Part shown: one piece after another, positions 6,537 through 14,134 of the stretch
Numbering within the stretch: position 1 is the stretch's first letter
How the letters are laid out: each line of letters begins with the position of its first letter
From: Bryobacteraceae bacterium
GTDB taxonomy: Bacteria > Acidobacteriota > Terriglobia > Bryobacterales > Bryobacteraceae
Length of the DNA stretch: 19,433 nt
Reading direction: 5' to 3'
Assembly (NCBI GenBank): GCA_025350445.1
Contig: JANXXV010000204.1
Span: forward strand, 1 to 19,433
Notes under the pieces: model-generated
Told to the model about the DNA's origin: nothing
Databases searched by the model: none
The model's input: only the letters and a program-made list of their open reading frames with translations
Translations under genes and position numbers: made by a program

Positions 6537-7259
6537 CTATAGAGCGACTGCGATGCTTTCCTGTTCGGCGGGAGTGGCATTGCCCTCGTTGAAGCTATAG
6601 CCGAAGCCGCGGACGGACCGGATGAGCAACGGGTTCGTGGGGTCGATTTCCGTTTTCTGCCGCAGGCGGAGGATGTAGACGTCCACCGTCCGGTCGGTTA
6701 CAGCGCGGTCGTGGCCCCAGACTGCGTCGAGGAGCTGCTCGCGGCTGAAGACTACGCCGGGGCGGCTCATCAGAAATTCGAGCAGGCGGAATTCGGTGGC
6801 GGTCAGCGCGAGCGCGGTGCCGTTTAACTTGACGCGGCAACTGGTGCGATCCAGCTCAAGGCCTCCCGATTTGAGTACGCGCGTGGGAGCGACCTGGCCG
6901 CGGAACTGGATTTTGATGCGGGCGATGAGTTCGCGGATGAAGAACGGTTTGACGATGTAGTCATTCGCGCCTAGTTCGAGACCGACGATGCGGTCGGTTT
7001 CCGAAGCGCGCGCGGTGAGGAAGATGACCGGAAGATGCGCCAATTCGGGTTGGCTGCGGATGCCTTTGCAGATGTCGAGGCCGTCGGAATCGGGGAGCAT
7101 GATGTCGAGCAGGATAAGATCCGGGCGTTCCCGGCGGCAGAGTTTGATGGCACCCTTCCCGGTTTGAGAGCCCACCAGCATGAAGCCTTCCTTCTCCAGG
7201 TTGTACTTCAACAACGCGTATAGATCCGAGTCGTCTTCAATTAACGCGATTTTCTTCAT
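6537..7259 (-). CDS. OmpR/PhoB-family response regulator
   Basis: This is a 240-residue protein. The receiver domain (1-120) has the acidic pocket Glu8-Asp9-Asp10 (IEDDSD), the phospho-acceptor Asp52 (LLDIMLPDSDG), the switch Thr82 (VIFLTAR) and Lys104 (YIVKPF). The winged-helix output domain (about 130-225) shows LALTATEFRLLEFLMSRPG, then FSREQLLDAVWG, and RTVDVYILRLRQK as recognition helix, ending RSVRGFGYSF. It is expected to bind direct-repeat DNA sites as a dimer when phosphorylated. It follows the histidine-kinase gene by 34 nt in the same direction and is almost certainly its partner. The closest general match is the PhoB-like group, but a phosphate role is not shown by the context. 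Confidence 0.95.
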   Translation of the reverse strand: MKKIALIEDDSDLYALLKYNLEKEGFMLVGSQTGKGAIKLCRRERPDLILLDIMLPDSDGLDICKGIRSQPELAHLPVIFLTARASETDRIVGLELGANDYIVKPFFIRELIARIKIQFRGQVAPTRVLKSGGLELDRTSCRVKLNGTALALTATEFRLLEFLMSRPGVVFSREQLLDAVWGHDRAVTDRTVDVYILRLRQKTEIDPTNPLLIRSVRGFGYSFNEGNATPAEQESIAVAL

Positions 7260-7293
7260 AGTCTGAAGGTACCTGCCTTGTGTTACAACCAGA

Positions 7294-8769
7294 TTACAAT
7301 ACGGTTAATTCCGGTTGAACTGCGCCATCTTCCATCAGACCGAGGTCGTGGACAGGAAGAGTGAAGGAAAAACGGGAGCCGCTGTTGCATACGCTTTCTA
7401 CGCGGACGTCTCCACCTTGTGCGCGAACCAGATGCTTGACAATGGCGAGGCCGAGGCCGGTGCCGCCGAGTTCGCGGGAACGGGCTTTGTCCACGCGGTA
7501 GAAGCGTTCGAAGAGGCGCGGCAGTTCCTCGGCGGGAATGCCCGTGCCGGTATCGTGCACAAATATTTCAACGGCATCGCCGTCTTGACATACGCGCGCG
7601 CCCACGGTGATGGAGCCGTTTTCAGGGGTGTATTTCAGGGCATTGTCCAGCAGGTTGGTGACTATCTGGTGGACGGCTTCGGAATCGCAAAAGACTTCGG
7701 TACGTTCGGGCGCGGCGGCGATTAGCAGGGAGATGTGTTTCTTTTCGGCCATGGGGCGCATGGAATCGATGCAGTCTTCAATCATGGCGTTAACGAAGTA
7801 GGAGGCGAAGTGGAATTTGGTAGTCTTCAGTTCGATGCGGGAGAGCGTCATGAGATCGGCGATTAGCCGGCCGAGGCGTTCGGCGTTCTGGCGAATGATG
7901 GTGAGGAATTTGATATTGTGCGCCTCATCGTGAATTGCGCCGTCGAGGAGGGTTTCGGTGTAACCCTGGATAGAGGCCAGCGGGGTGCGCAGTTCATGCG
8001 AGACGTTGATGACGAAGTCTTTGCGGACGCGCTCCAGTTTTTCCAGTTGCTCATGTTCGCGTTCGAGTTCTTCGAACATTTTCTGCAGCTTCAGGCCGGT
8101 TTCGTTCAACTGTTCGCCGAGGATGCCCAATTCGTCGCGATTGGTAATTTTGAGACGGGCGCTGAAATCGCCGCGCGCTAGATTGCCGGCGTAGCCGATA
8201 ATACCGGCGAGCTTCGACGACACGTAACGGGCGAAGAGGGCGGCGACGAGGATTGCCGGGAGAAAGGCGAGGGCGACGGAGGCGAGCAGTTGTTTACGGA
8301 TGGCGCTTACTTGGCCGTCAATCTCCTTCAGGGGCACGGCGAGGCGGAGGGCACCGGAGGGTACGGGAATGGCGACGTACAGAAATTTCACTCCGAGGGT
8401 GCTGCTGAGCCTGGTGGCGGACCCGATTCTTCCGGCGAGGGCGGCGGCGATTTCAGGACGGTTGGCATGGTTTTCCATGCGGGAGGCGTCGGCTTCGGAA
8501 TCGGCCAGGACGCGGCCATCGCGGCCGATGGCCGTAGCGCGCGCGTCGGCGGCGCGGGCGAGGCCACGGAAGCTATTGACGTCGATGTGGGAGAAGTCGG
8601 CCGGAGCGAGGAGGGAGAGCATGCGGCATTTGTCGGCGAGTTCGCGCGTGAGGGTGCCGACGTAGGTCCGTTCGGCGACTTTGGATGCCTGGAAGTCGAC
8701 GGCGGTGAGGGCGACGATCAGAACGCAGAGAACGCCGAGGATTAGCTTGAGGAAGATGCGGGCTGTCAA
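7294..8769 (-). CDS. PhoR-type membrane sensor histidine kinase
   Basis: This is a 491-residue protein. TM1 is at about 8-24, a sensor region of about 135 residues (probably periplasmic, with a PAS/CACHE-like GRDGRVLADSEAD) spans 25-160, and TM2 is at about 161-180. A HAMP segment follows (181-235), then a coiled-coil-like Glu-rich stretch (EELEREHEQLEKLERV). The HisKA dimerisation helix has the phospho-acceptor His258 (SHELRTPLASIQGY). The HATPase domain shows the N box (TNLLDNALKY, 371-380), G1 (DTGTGIP, 406-412), F box (LFERFYR) and G2 (GGTGLGLA, 435-442). The start is TTG at 8767-8769, accepted because TM1 begins at once. A TAAAAT box lies only 6 nt upstream, so a leaderless transcript is possible. 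It forms an operon with the response regulator downstream. The signal is unknown. Confidence 0.93.
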   Translation of the reverse strand: MTARIFLKLILGVLCVLIVALTAVDFQASKVAERTYVGTLTRELADKCRMLSLLAPADFSHIDVNSFRGLARAADARATAIGRDGRVLADSEADASRMENHANRPEIAAALAGRIGSATRLSSTLGVKFLYVAIPVPSGALRLAVPLKEIDGQVSAIRKQLLASVALAFLPAILVAALFARYVSSKLAGIIGYAGNLARGDFSARLKITNRDELGILGEQLNETGLKLQKMFEELEREHEQLEKLERVRKDFVINVSHELRTPLASIQGYTETLLDGAIHDEAHNIKFLTIIRQNAERLGRLIADLMTLSRIELKTTKFHFASYFVNAMIEDCIDSMRPMAEKKHISLLIAAAPERTEVFCDSEAVHQIVTNLLDNALKYTPENGSITVGARVCQDGDAVEIFVHDTGTGIPAEELPRLFERFYRVDKARSRELGGTGLGLAIVKHLVRAQGGDVRVESVCNSGSRFSFTLPVHDLGLMEDGAVQPELTVL

Positions 8770-8793
8770 GCTTTTATTTTAGCCAAGAGTTTG

Positions 8794-8821
8794 TTTCAGC
8801 GATATGAAAGAAGAGCTTTCA
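8794..8821. promoter_or_regulatory. TTTCA/TGAAA half-site array in a divergent promoter region
   Basis: The 134-bp region between the histidine-kinase gene (minus) and the enolase-superfamily gene (plus) holds TTTCA at 8794-8798, TGAAA at 8805-8809 and TTTCA at 8817-8821. The repeats are 11 and 12 bp apart, one helical turn, and the second pair forms TGAAAG-AAGAG-CTTTCA. This spacing suits binding by a dimeric regulator, possibly the OmpR/PhoB-type regulator of the same operon. The match is short and could be chance. Confidence 0.3.
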
Positions 8822-8903
8822 GGTGTTTTCCCGAAGCCAGCCGGAATCTTATATGCTGGCACGAGCCGGATCCATCTGCGAGCCGGCGAGGAAAACGATA
8901 CTC

Positions 8904-10178
8904 ATGAACAGAAGATCATTTCTAAAATCACTGGCCGTGGCGCCAGCGGCTGTTATGGCGCGGCCGCCACGCGCGGAAGCCGCGCTGCCAAAGGCGAAGA
9001 TCACACGGGTACGCATTTATCAGCCACCGAATCTGAATCAGTTATTTAACCAGAGCAACATGATAGTGACGGTGGAAACCGACATCGGTATTACCGGAAT
9101 TGGAGAAGGAGGCGCAAAGGACACGCTGGACCAGTGCGCCGGAACGTTGATCGGGAAGAATCCGTTTCGGATTGAGGCGATCTGGCAGGAGATGTACATT
9201 GCCTGGTTCTATCCTCCGGGCCGGGAGAAGCAACATGCGCTGGGAGCGCTGGACCTGGCGTTGTGGGACATCAAAGGGAAGGCGCTGGGGCTGCCGCTGC
9301 ATGAGCTATTGGGTGGCGCGGTGCGGAACCATTGCGAGTGCTATGCCACCGGCGGAGGCGGCCGGGCGGCGGGCCCACAGGGTGCGAATCAGAACGGACG
9401 GTCGGCGCCGCCTCCAGCTCGGATGAGTTTGAAGGAGCGGGCGCAGGCCACCATCGAGGCGGGTTACCGGGCGTTCCGGATGGGCGCGGGCGATACCCGC
9501 GACGGAGCCGAGTTCAACACGCACGAGCGAGTGCGGCAGGTGGCCAAGGATTGCAAAGAAGTGCGCGAGGGCGTGGGCACGAATGGCGATTGGTGTATCG
9601 ATTTCCACCAGCGGTTCGACTATAGCGATGCCGTGCGCGCCTGTAAACTGATTGAAGAATACGAACCGTACTTCGTGGAGGATCCGGTCCACGATCAGCA
9701 TGCGGCGCAGGACATACCGAAATTGAGGAAGATGACCACCGTTCCGCTGACGCATGGCGAGGAGTGGGGCCAGCGGTACGACTTTAACCAACTGGTGGAG
9801 AACCACGACATCGACTATATCCGCGCGACTCTGCCGAATGTCGGCGGCGTCACGGAGATGATGAAGATTGCCGCATTGTGCGAGACGCATGCGGTGGGAA
9901 TCATTCCGCATTTCACCGGGCCGATTGCTACGGCGGCGCTGGTGGGTTGTCTTTCGACGTTTCCGGGGCCGGTGATTATGGAGTACAACTATGGCGGGCG
10001 GGCGATTGATCATTTGCCGCAGTGCCTGGACTTCAAGAATGGCAAGGCGCTAATGAACGACCGGCCGGGATTGGGCGTTACGGCCGAGATGAAGATGTTG
10101 AAGATGATTGGCGAGGTGACTGAGCCTGGGCGGCGGAATGCTTATCTGCGGCCGGATGGATCGCTGACGCACTGGTAG
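8904..10178 (+). CDS. Tat-exported enolase-superfamily protein (mandelate racemase/muconate lactonizing type)
   Basis: This is a 424-residue protein started at ATG 8904, with AGGA about 11 nt upstream. An in-frame extension to 8823 is rejected because the chosen start yields a clean twin-arginine signal (MNRRSFLKSLAVAPAAVMA, cleavage near Ala26). The N-terminal capping domain and TIM barrel follow. LGALDLALWDIKGKALG (113-129) is the classic family helix. Metal ligands fit Asp233 (with His235, CIDFHQRFD), Glu259 (YFVEDP) and Glu286 (LTHGEEWGQRYDF), a pattern like D-galactonate dehydratases. The second-strand KxK is FRMG (Arg192), and the DxSHAGG position reads TLPNVGG (309-315), so usual acid/base residues appear changed. 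A Gly/Pro-rich loop (150-173) is inserted. A strong hairpin follows the stop. The substrate is unknown. Confidence 0.87.
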   Translation: MNRRSFLKSLAVAPAAVMARPPRAEAALPKAKITRVRIYQPPNLNQLFNQSNMIVTVETDIGITGIGEGGAKDTLDQCAGTLIGKNPFRIEAIWQEMYIAWFYPPGREKQHALGALDLALWDIKGKALGLPLHELLGGAVRNHCECYATGGGGRAAGPQGANQNGRSAPPPARMSLKERAQATIEAGYRAFRMGAGDTRDGAEFNTHERVRQVAKDCKEVREGVGTNGDWCIDFHQRFDYSDAVRACKLIEEYEPYFVEDPVHDQHAAQDIPKLRKMTTVPLTHGEEWGQRYDFNQLVENHDIDYIRATLPNVGGVTEMMKIAALCETHAVGIIPHFTGPIATAALVGCLSTFPGPVIMEYNYGGRAIDHLPQCLDFKNGKALMNDRPGLGVTAEMKMLKMIGEVTEPGRRNAYLRPDGSLTHW

Positions 10179-10188
10179 ATTTTTGGGG

Positions 10189-10220
10189 ACGCCGGGGAGC
10201 CTGGCTGGGCTCCCCGGCGT
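10189..10220 (+). terminator. Hairpin after the enolase-superfamily gene
   Basis: ACGCCGGGGAGCC (10189-10201) pairs perfectly with GGCTCCCCGGCGT (10208-10220), a 13-bp GC-rich stem with a 6-nt loop, starting 10 nt after the stop codon. The downstream sequence is only moderately T-rich (CTCTTTT at about 10230), so it acts either as an intrinsic terminator of modest strength or as a 3'-end stabiliser. Confidence 0.75.
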
Positions 10221-10746
10221 TGGCTATCGCTCTTTTAACAGAGTTGGGCTATCGCGCCTTCGTAGGCGGTCAAGTTCGCTTGCGTTGGGCCGAAGAAGAT
10301 CGTAGCTCCAGATGGCGCCGGTTCCGCCGCGGCGATCCTGCGCCATCTTAGAACCAAGGATGCTGCAAAAGATAATTGCGCCGGCGTCGAAACTTCTGTC
10401 GAACCTGGCAGTGGTAAACACGTTCGTGCGGCAGGTATTGGACAGGTGTGGTTCGGAGAACGCCTTGTCGGAATCGCTGCATTCGATTACTACTGCGTGC
10501 GCGTTTTTTTGCGCGGTGAACGGGACAGAAACCGGCGAAGGCTTGGCCGAGGTTTGGGGCTGTGCCATTAAAGTCCGGCGGCGTAACGGCGCACTCAACG
10601 GGCGGGTTGTCGAATTCGAACATCCGATGCGTGTGACCGCGGCCCGCGGAGGAGGGGGCGTCCGCCCCACCTGCGTCCGGCGGTGTATCGGAAGATTCAC
10701 CAGAAAGTCATCTAACCGACACGGAGTCCTGGTTAGCCTGAAAAGG
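10221..10746. other. Region upstream of the TonB-receptor gene, 526 nt, possible relic of a gene
   Basis: No intact gene is supported. The receptor frame is open through 10312-10746, but that stretch is Arg-rich and lacks domain character. On the minus strand, a 10621-10623 ATG opens a protein-like frame (MFEFDNPPVECAVTPPDF, continuing GTAPNLGQAFAGFCPV) up to a run of seven A residues near 10504-10510. One base further on, another minus frame continues to a TAG near 10224-10226 (ending ELDRLRRRDSPTLLKER). This may be a gene of about 130 codons broken by a 1-nt insertion. The region also contains the REP-like palindrome at 10651-10671. Confidence 0.4.
10651..10671. repeat. Short palindromic element, copy A (REP-like)
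   Basis: The core GGGGCG-TC-CGCCCC is followed by ACCT and preceded by GAG. It closely matches a second copy at 16216-16235 (core AGGGCG-CC-CGCCCT followed by ACCT). The two cores differ at the outer pair as G-C versus A-T, a compensatory change that keeps the stem. It sits in non-coding DNA 76 nt before the TonB-receptor start. Confidence 0.45.
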
Positions 10747-13700
10747 ATGAATACTAAGTCATGTTTGAGAGCCTTGTCCGCGGTGTTTCTCGTTACTGCT
10801 TCGACGGTCGCGCAAACCGATAGCGCCCGGATTACCGGCCTGGTGACGGACGTCACCGGCGCGGTGATTGGCGGAGCTACGATCACCGTCAAGAGCGAAA
10901 AAACCGGCGATGAAAGAAAAGTAACTTCCAATGAGCAGGGGTATTATTCGGTCCCGTATCTGGTGCCGGCTGCATACACCGTAACCGGCAAAACCAACGA
11001 TTTAGGACCGGCGGTAAATAACAATATCATCGTATCGGTAGGGCAGGAGCGCACGCTGAACCTGATTCTGCAACCGGCGGCGTTGGCGCAGACGATCAGT
11101 ATTTCAGGGGGCGAACTGACGTTGATCGATACGAGCTCGGCGCGGATCGGGGCTAACGTGAATGAACGTGAAGTGGCGAATTTGCCGATCAATGGACGGC
11201 AGCTTTCGCAGTTGTACCTTTTGGTGCCGGGCGCGCAGACGGCGGGCAGCGGATCGTTCGATAACATCCGCTTCAGCGGACGGGCGAACCAGCAAAATGT
11301 AATCCGGTATGACGGAGTGGAGGGGAGCTCCGTGATCGACTCCTCGCCGGGCAACTTGAACGGGGAGACATCGACCGGTTTCCGCTTGCAGTCGAGCCTG
11401 GAAAATATTCAGGAATTTCGTGTGGAATCGAGCAACTATCCGGCCGAGTTTGGAACTGGTACCGGCGGGCAGGTGAGCGTGGTAACGAAGTCGGGCGGAA
11501 ATCAGCTTAGAGGTTCGCTGTTTGAGTATCTCCGCAACGACGCGTTAGACGCGCGCAATTTCTTCGATACGACACAGTCGCCGCTGCGTTTAAATCAGTT
11601 CGGCGGATCTGTAGGCGGCCCGATTATCAAGGAGAAGTTGTTCTTCTTTGCCAGCTATGAAGGCTTGCAGCAGCGGGCCGGAGTGAATCTGATTGGCACG
11701 GTTCCGAGTGCGTCGGCGCGATTGAGAGCGGCGCCCTCGATTGCGAACGTGGTCAACGCGTTTCCAAAAGGGCAGACAACAACATCGAACCCCGATCTGG
11801 ATGTTGCGCAGGTGAACGCCGCCACGTCACTCGGCGAGAATTATGGAAGCATCCGGTTGGATTACCGGTTCAACGATAAGTACACCCTGTATACGCGTTA
11901 TTTCCGCGATCAGGGGGTATCGACTTCGCCGATTGAATCTACTTCGGTTTCGGGCAGCCAGTATCTGATTACGGCGGTACCGCAGAACGCCCTGGTGAAT
12001 TTACAGCAAGTGTTGACGCCTTCGGTGATCAATGAGACGAAGTTTGGCTTCAACGGTTCGAAGACGAGGGCGTCTGGATTCGCGCCCGCGATTCCAGGGA
12101 TTCCGGATGCTTCCGCGGTTTCGATTGACTTTACCGGTAATGCGACGATTCCGGGAATCGGCGGACAGATCAGTTCGGCTGGGGCATCGCGGCTGGGTGG
12201 TCTGGTACGGTCGAACAGTACGCAGAATGGACGCGGCCAGCCCTATACGAATTACACGATGACGTTTGCCGACAATCTGAGCTACATCCGGGCGGCGCAT
12301 TCCTTTAAGTTTGGCGGAGAAGTGCGCCCATTGCGTCTTTATACGGATCGTCTGGGCGGCACTACTTACACGTTCGCGAACGTTACCGATCTGCTGGCAA
12401 ACCGGCCGACGTCGGTAGCATTTCTGGGCGATGTGAGCGCGCCGAGTCCGTTCAACGGCGGGGCTACGGGAAACCGGTTGGCGAAACAATACTTTCTAGT
12501 CGGGTATGCGCAGGATGAATGGAAGCTGCGGCCGAATCTGACGATGAGTTACGGTCTGCGGTACGAGTATTACTCGGTGATGCGTGAAGACAGGAACCTG
12601 GCGGTGCTGTTCGACGCCGACAGCGGCCAATTGTTGGACCCCAAGACGCACGACTTCTACAAGAGCTCGAAGTTCAATTTTGGTCCGCGGCTGGCGTTCA
12701 GTTGGTCGCCGGAAAAGATGAATGGCAAGACGGTGTTTCGGATCGGATCGGGATACTATTTTGGGCCCGGGCAGACGGAGGATACTATTCAGCCGATCGA
12801 GAGCGATCGTGTGAGCAAGACGTTGACGGGCGCCTCGGCTGTCTTTCCGGTGGATACCGCGCAGATCATTAAGGCCTACAACATTAACGATCCGAACCTT
12901 GGATTCCAACCGCGGTCGTATTCGACGACCGGGTATAGAATTCCGGAGAAAGTTCTTTCCTACACGGCATCCGTGCAGCAGGAGTTGCCTGGAAACACAG
13001 TGTTGACGGTGGCCTACGTGGGAAGCCAGGGACGGGACCTGTTCATCCGTGGTTGGACGAACCGGATTATCGGCGTGACGATGAACCCGGTGACGGGCGC
13101 GGGAATCGACATGCGGCAGTTTGGCAATCGCTTCGCGCAGATCGACTACAAGAGCAGCGGCGGAACGGATCATTACGATTCGATGCAGACCACGGTGAAC
13201 AGAAGATTCAGCAAGGGGTTGACAATTGGATCGCAATGGACGTGGGGGCACAGCCTGGGGAACACCGGCGGAGCGAACGAAGCGAATACGACGCAGGATC
13301 CGACGGACTTCTCGCGGGACAGGGGGAACAACAACTTCGACGTCCGGCACAGCGTAAACGTGAGCGCCCTGTACGAGCTTCCGTTTGGATCGGGCCGCAA
13401 GTATGGCGCCGATGCCGGCAAATTAGTGAAGGGTGTATTAGGCGGCTGGCAGATGGGCGGGTTGTGGAACGGGCGGACGGGACTGCCGTTTGAAGTGCGG
13501 GTGGTGCGGCCGGACATCGTTTATAGAGACACCCGCAACAACACATTCGTTGCGAATCCGATTCTGGTCAACGGCGCAGCGGTGACGGTTCCGGTGATCA
13601 ACGTTCCCGGTGGCGGAAACTTCCGGAACTTTCGGAGACCGGATGTGGTGGCCGGGGTAAATCCTTTGATCCAAGGCGCGGATAAGCGCTTCTTCCTGAA

Positions 13701-14061
13701 CCCGGCGGCGTTTTCGCTTCCGGCACCAGGAACCTTCGGAAACATGGGGCGCAACGCGGTGCATGGGCCGGGTCTGTCGCAGGTGGATTTCACGGTGCAG
13801 AAGCAATTCCCTATTACCGAGAAGGTGAATCTTGAGTTACGCGCGGAACTGTACAACATTCTTAACCGCGCGAATTTCTCGAACCCGCCTTCGCAGCTCA
13901 ATCAATCGTTGGGAACAGGGACGAACCAATTGCAACCGGGTCAGCCGTTCACTTCGGGAGCGGCGGGCGGAGCATTTGGCGTCTATAGTTCGACCGTCGA
14001 ACGCGCGGTGGGATTGGGCGCTTCGCGTCAGGCTCAGTTGTCTCTGCGGCTTAGTTTCTAG
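10747..14061 (+). CDS. TonB-dependent receptor, Oar-like, with carboxypeptidase-regulatory-like N-terminal domain
   Basis: This is a 1104-residue protein from ATG 10747. This start is chosen because a signal peptide follows at once (MNTKSCLRALSAVFLVTAST, cleavage near Gln23); the open frame upstream looks non-coding. Residues 27-110 form a CarboxypepD_reg/Cna-B-like beta domain (ARITGLVTDVTGAVIGGATI and NEQGYYSVPYLVPAAYTVTG). The plug follows (about 135-255) with LPINGRQLSQLYLLVPG and the GGQVSVVTKSGGNQLRGS end. The 22-strand beta barrel fills the rest, with repeated aromatic strands such as YTLYTRYFRD and LTMSYGLRYEYYS, ending in a C-terminal Phe (LSLRLSF) as in outer-membrane proteins. Acidobacteria encode dozens of such receptors, which are thought to take up large substrates or glycans. 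It stands alone, closed by a strong terminator. Its substrate is unknown. Confidence 0.95.
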   Translation: MNTKSCLRALSAVFLVTASTVAQTDSARITGLVTDVTGAVIGGATITVKSEKTGDERKVTSNEQGYYSVPYLVPAAYTVTGKTNDLGPAVNNNIIVSVGQERTLNLILQPAALAQTISISGGELTLIDTSSARIGANVNEREVANLPINGRQLSQLYLLVPGAQTAGSGSFDNIRFSGRANQQNVIRYDGVEGSSVIDSSPGNLNGETSTGFRLQSSLENIQEFRVESSNYPAEFGTGTGGQVSVVTKSGGNQLRGSLFEYLRNDALDARNFFDTTQSPLRLNQFGGSVGGPIIKEKLFFFASYEGLQQRAGVNLIGTVPSASARLRAAPSIANVVNAFPKGQTTTSNPDLDVAQVNAATSLGENYGSIRLDYRFNDKYTLYTRYFRDQGVSTSPIESTSVSGSQYLITAVPQNALVNLQQVLTPSVINETKFGFNGSKTRASGFAPAIPGIPDASAVSIDFTGNATIPGIGGQISSAGASRLGGLVRSNSTQNGRGQPYTNYTMTFADNLSYIRAAHSFKFGGEVRPLRLYTDRLGGTTYTFANVTDLLANRPTSVAFLGDVSAPSPFNGGATGNRLAKQYFLVGYAQDEWKLRPNLTMSYGLRYEYYSVMREDRNLAVLFDADSGQLLDPKTHDFYKSSKFNFGPRLAFSWSPEKMNGKTVFRIGSGYYFGPGQTEDTIQPIESDRVSKTLTGASAVFPVDTAQIIKAYNINDPNLGFQPRSYSTTGYRIPEKVLSYTASVQQELPGNTVLTVAYVGSQGRDLFIRGWTNRIIGVTMNPVTGAGIDMRQFGNRFAQIDYKSSGGTDHYDSMQTTVNRRFSKGLTIGSQWTWGHSLGNTGGANEANTTQDPTDFSRDRGNNNFDVRHSVNVSALYELPFGSGRKYGADAGKLVKGVLGGWQMGGLWNGRTGLPFEVRVVRPDIVYRDTRNNTFVANPILVNGAAVTVPVINVPGGGNFRNFRRPDVVAGVNPLIQGADKRFFLNPAAFSLPAPGTFGNMGRNAVHGPGLSQVDFTVQKQFPITEKVNLELRAELYNILNRANFSNPPSQLNQSLGTGTNQLQPGQPFTSGAAGGAFGVYSSTVERAVGLGASRQAQLSLRLSF

Positions 14062-14080
14062 GCTGGGTGGATTATTGGAT

Positions 14081-14115
14081 GAGGCTCGCGGTTGGTCCGC
14101 GAGCCTCTTTTTTTT
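14081..14115 (+). terminator. Strong intrinsic terminator of the TonB-receptor gene
   Basis: GAGGCTCGCG (14081-14090) pairs with CGCGAGCCTC (14098-14107), a 10-bp stem with a 7-nt loop, followed by eight T residues (14108-14115). It begins 20 nt after the receptor stop. The convergent TPR gene ends at 14135, so the same hairpin may also serve it from the other strand, but without a T-tract there. Confidence 0.92.
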
Positions 14116-14134
14116 GGGGGAGGGACGATCCTGG

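Noticed and set aside
8857..8872. TGGCAC, resembling the -24 part of a sigma-54 promoter.
   Set aside because: The matching -12 TTGCA element is missing at the required spacing.
8823..8903. In-frame extension of the enolase-superfamily protein by 27 codons.
   Set aside because: It would place 27 unrelated residues before a clean Tat signal; a ribosome-binding site is present for the internal ATG.
10312..10746. In-frame N-terminal extension of the TonB receptor by 145 codons.
   Set aside because: The extension is Arg-rich without domain character, and a signal peptide begins exactly at the internal ATG 10747.
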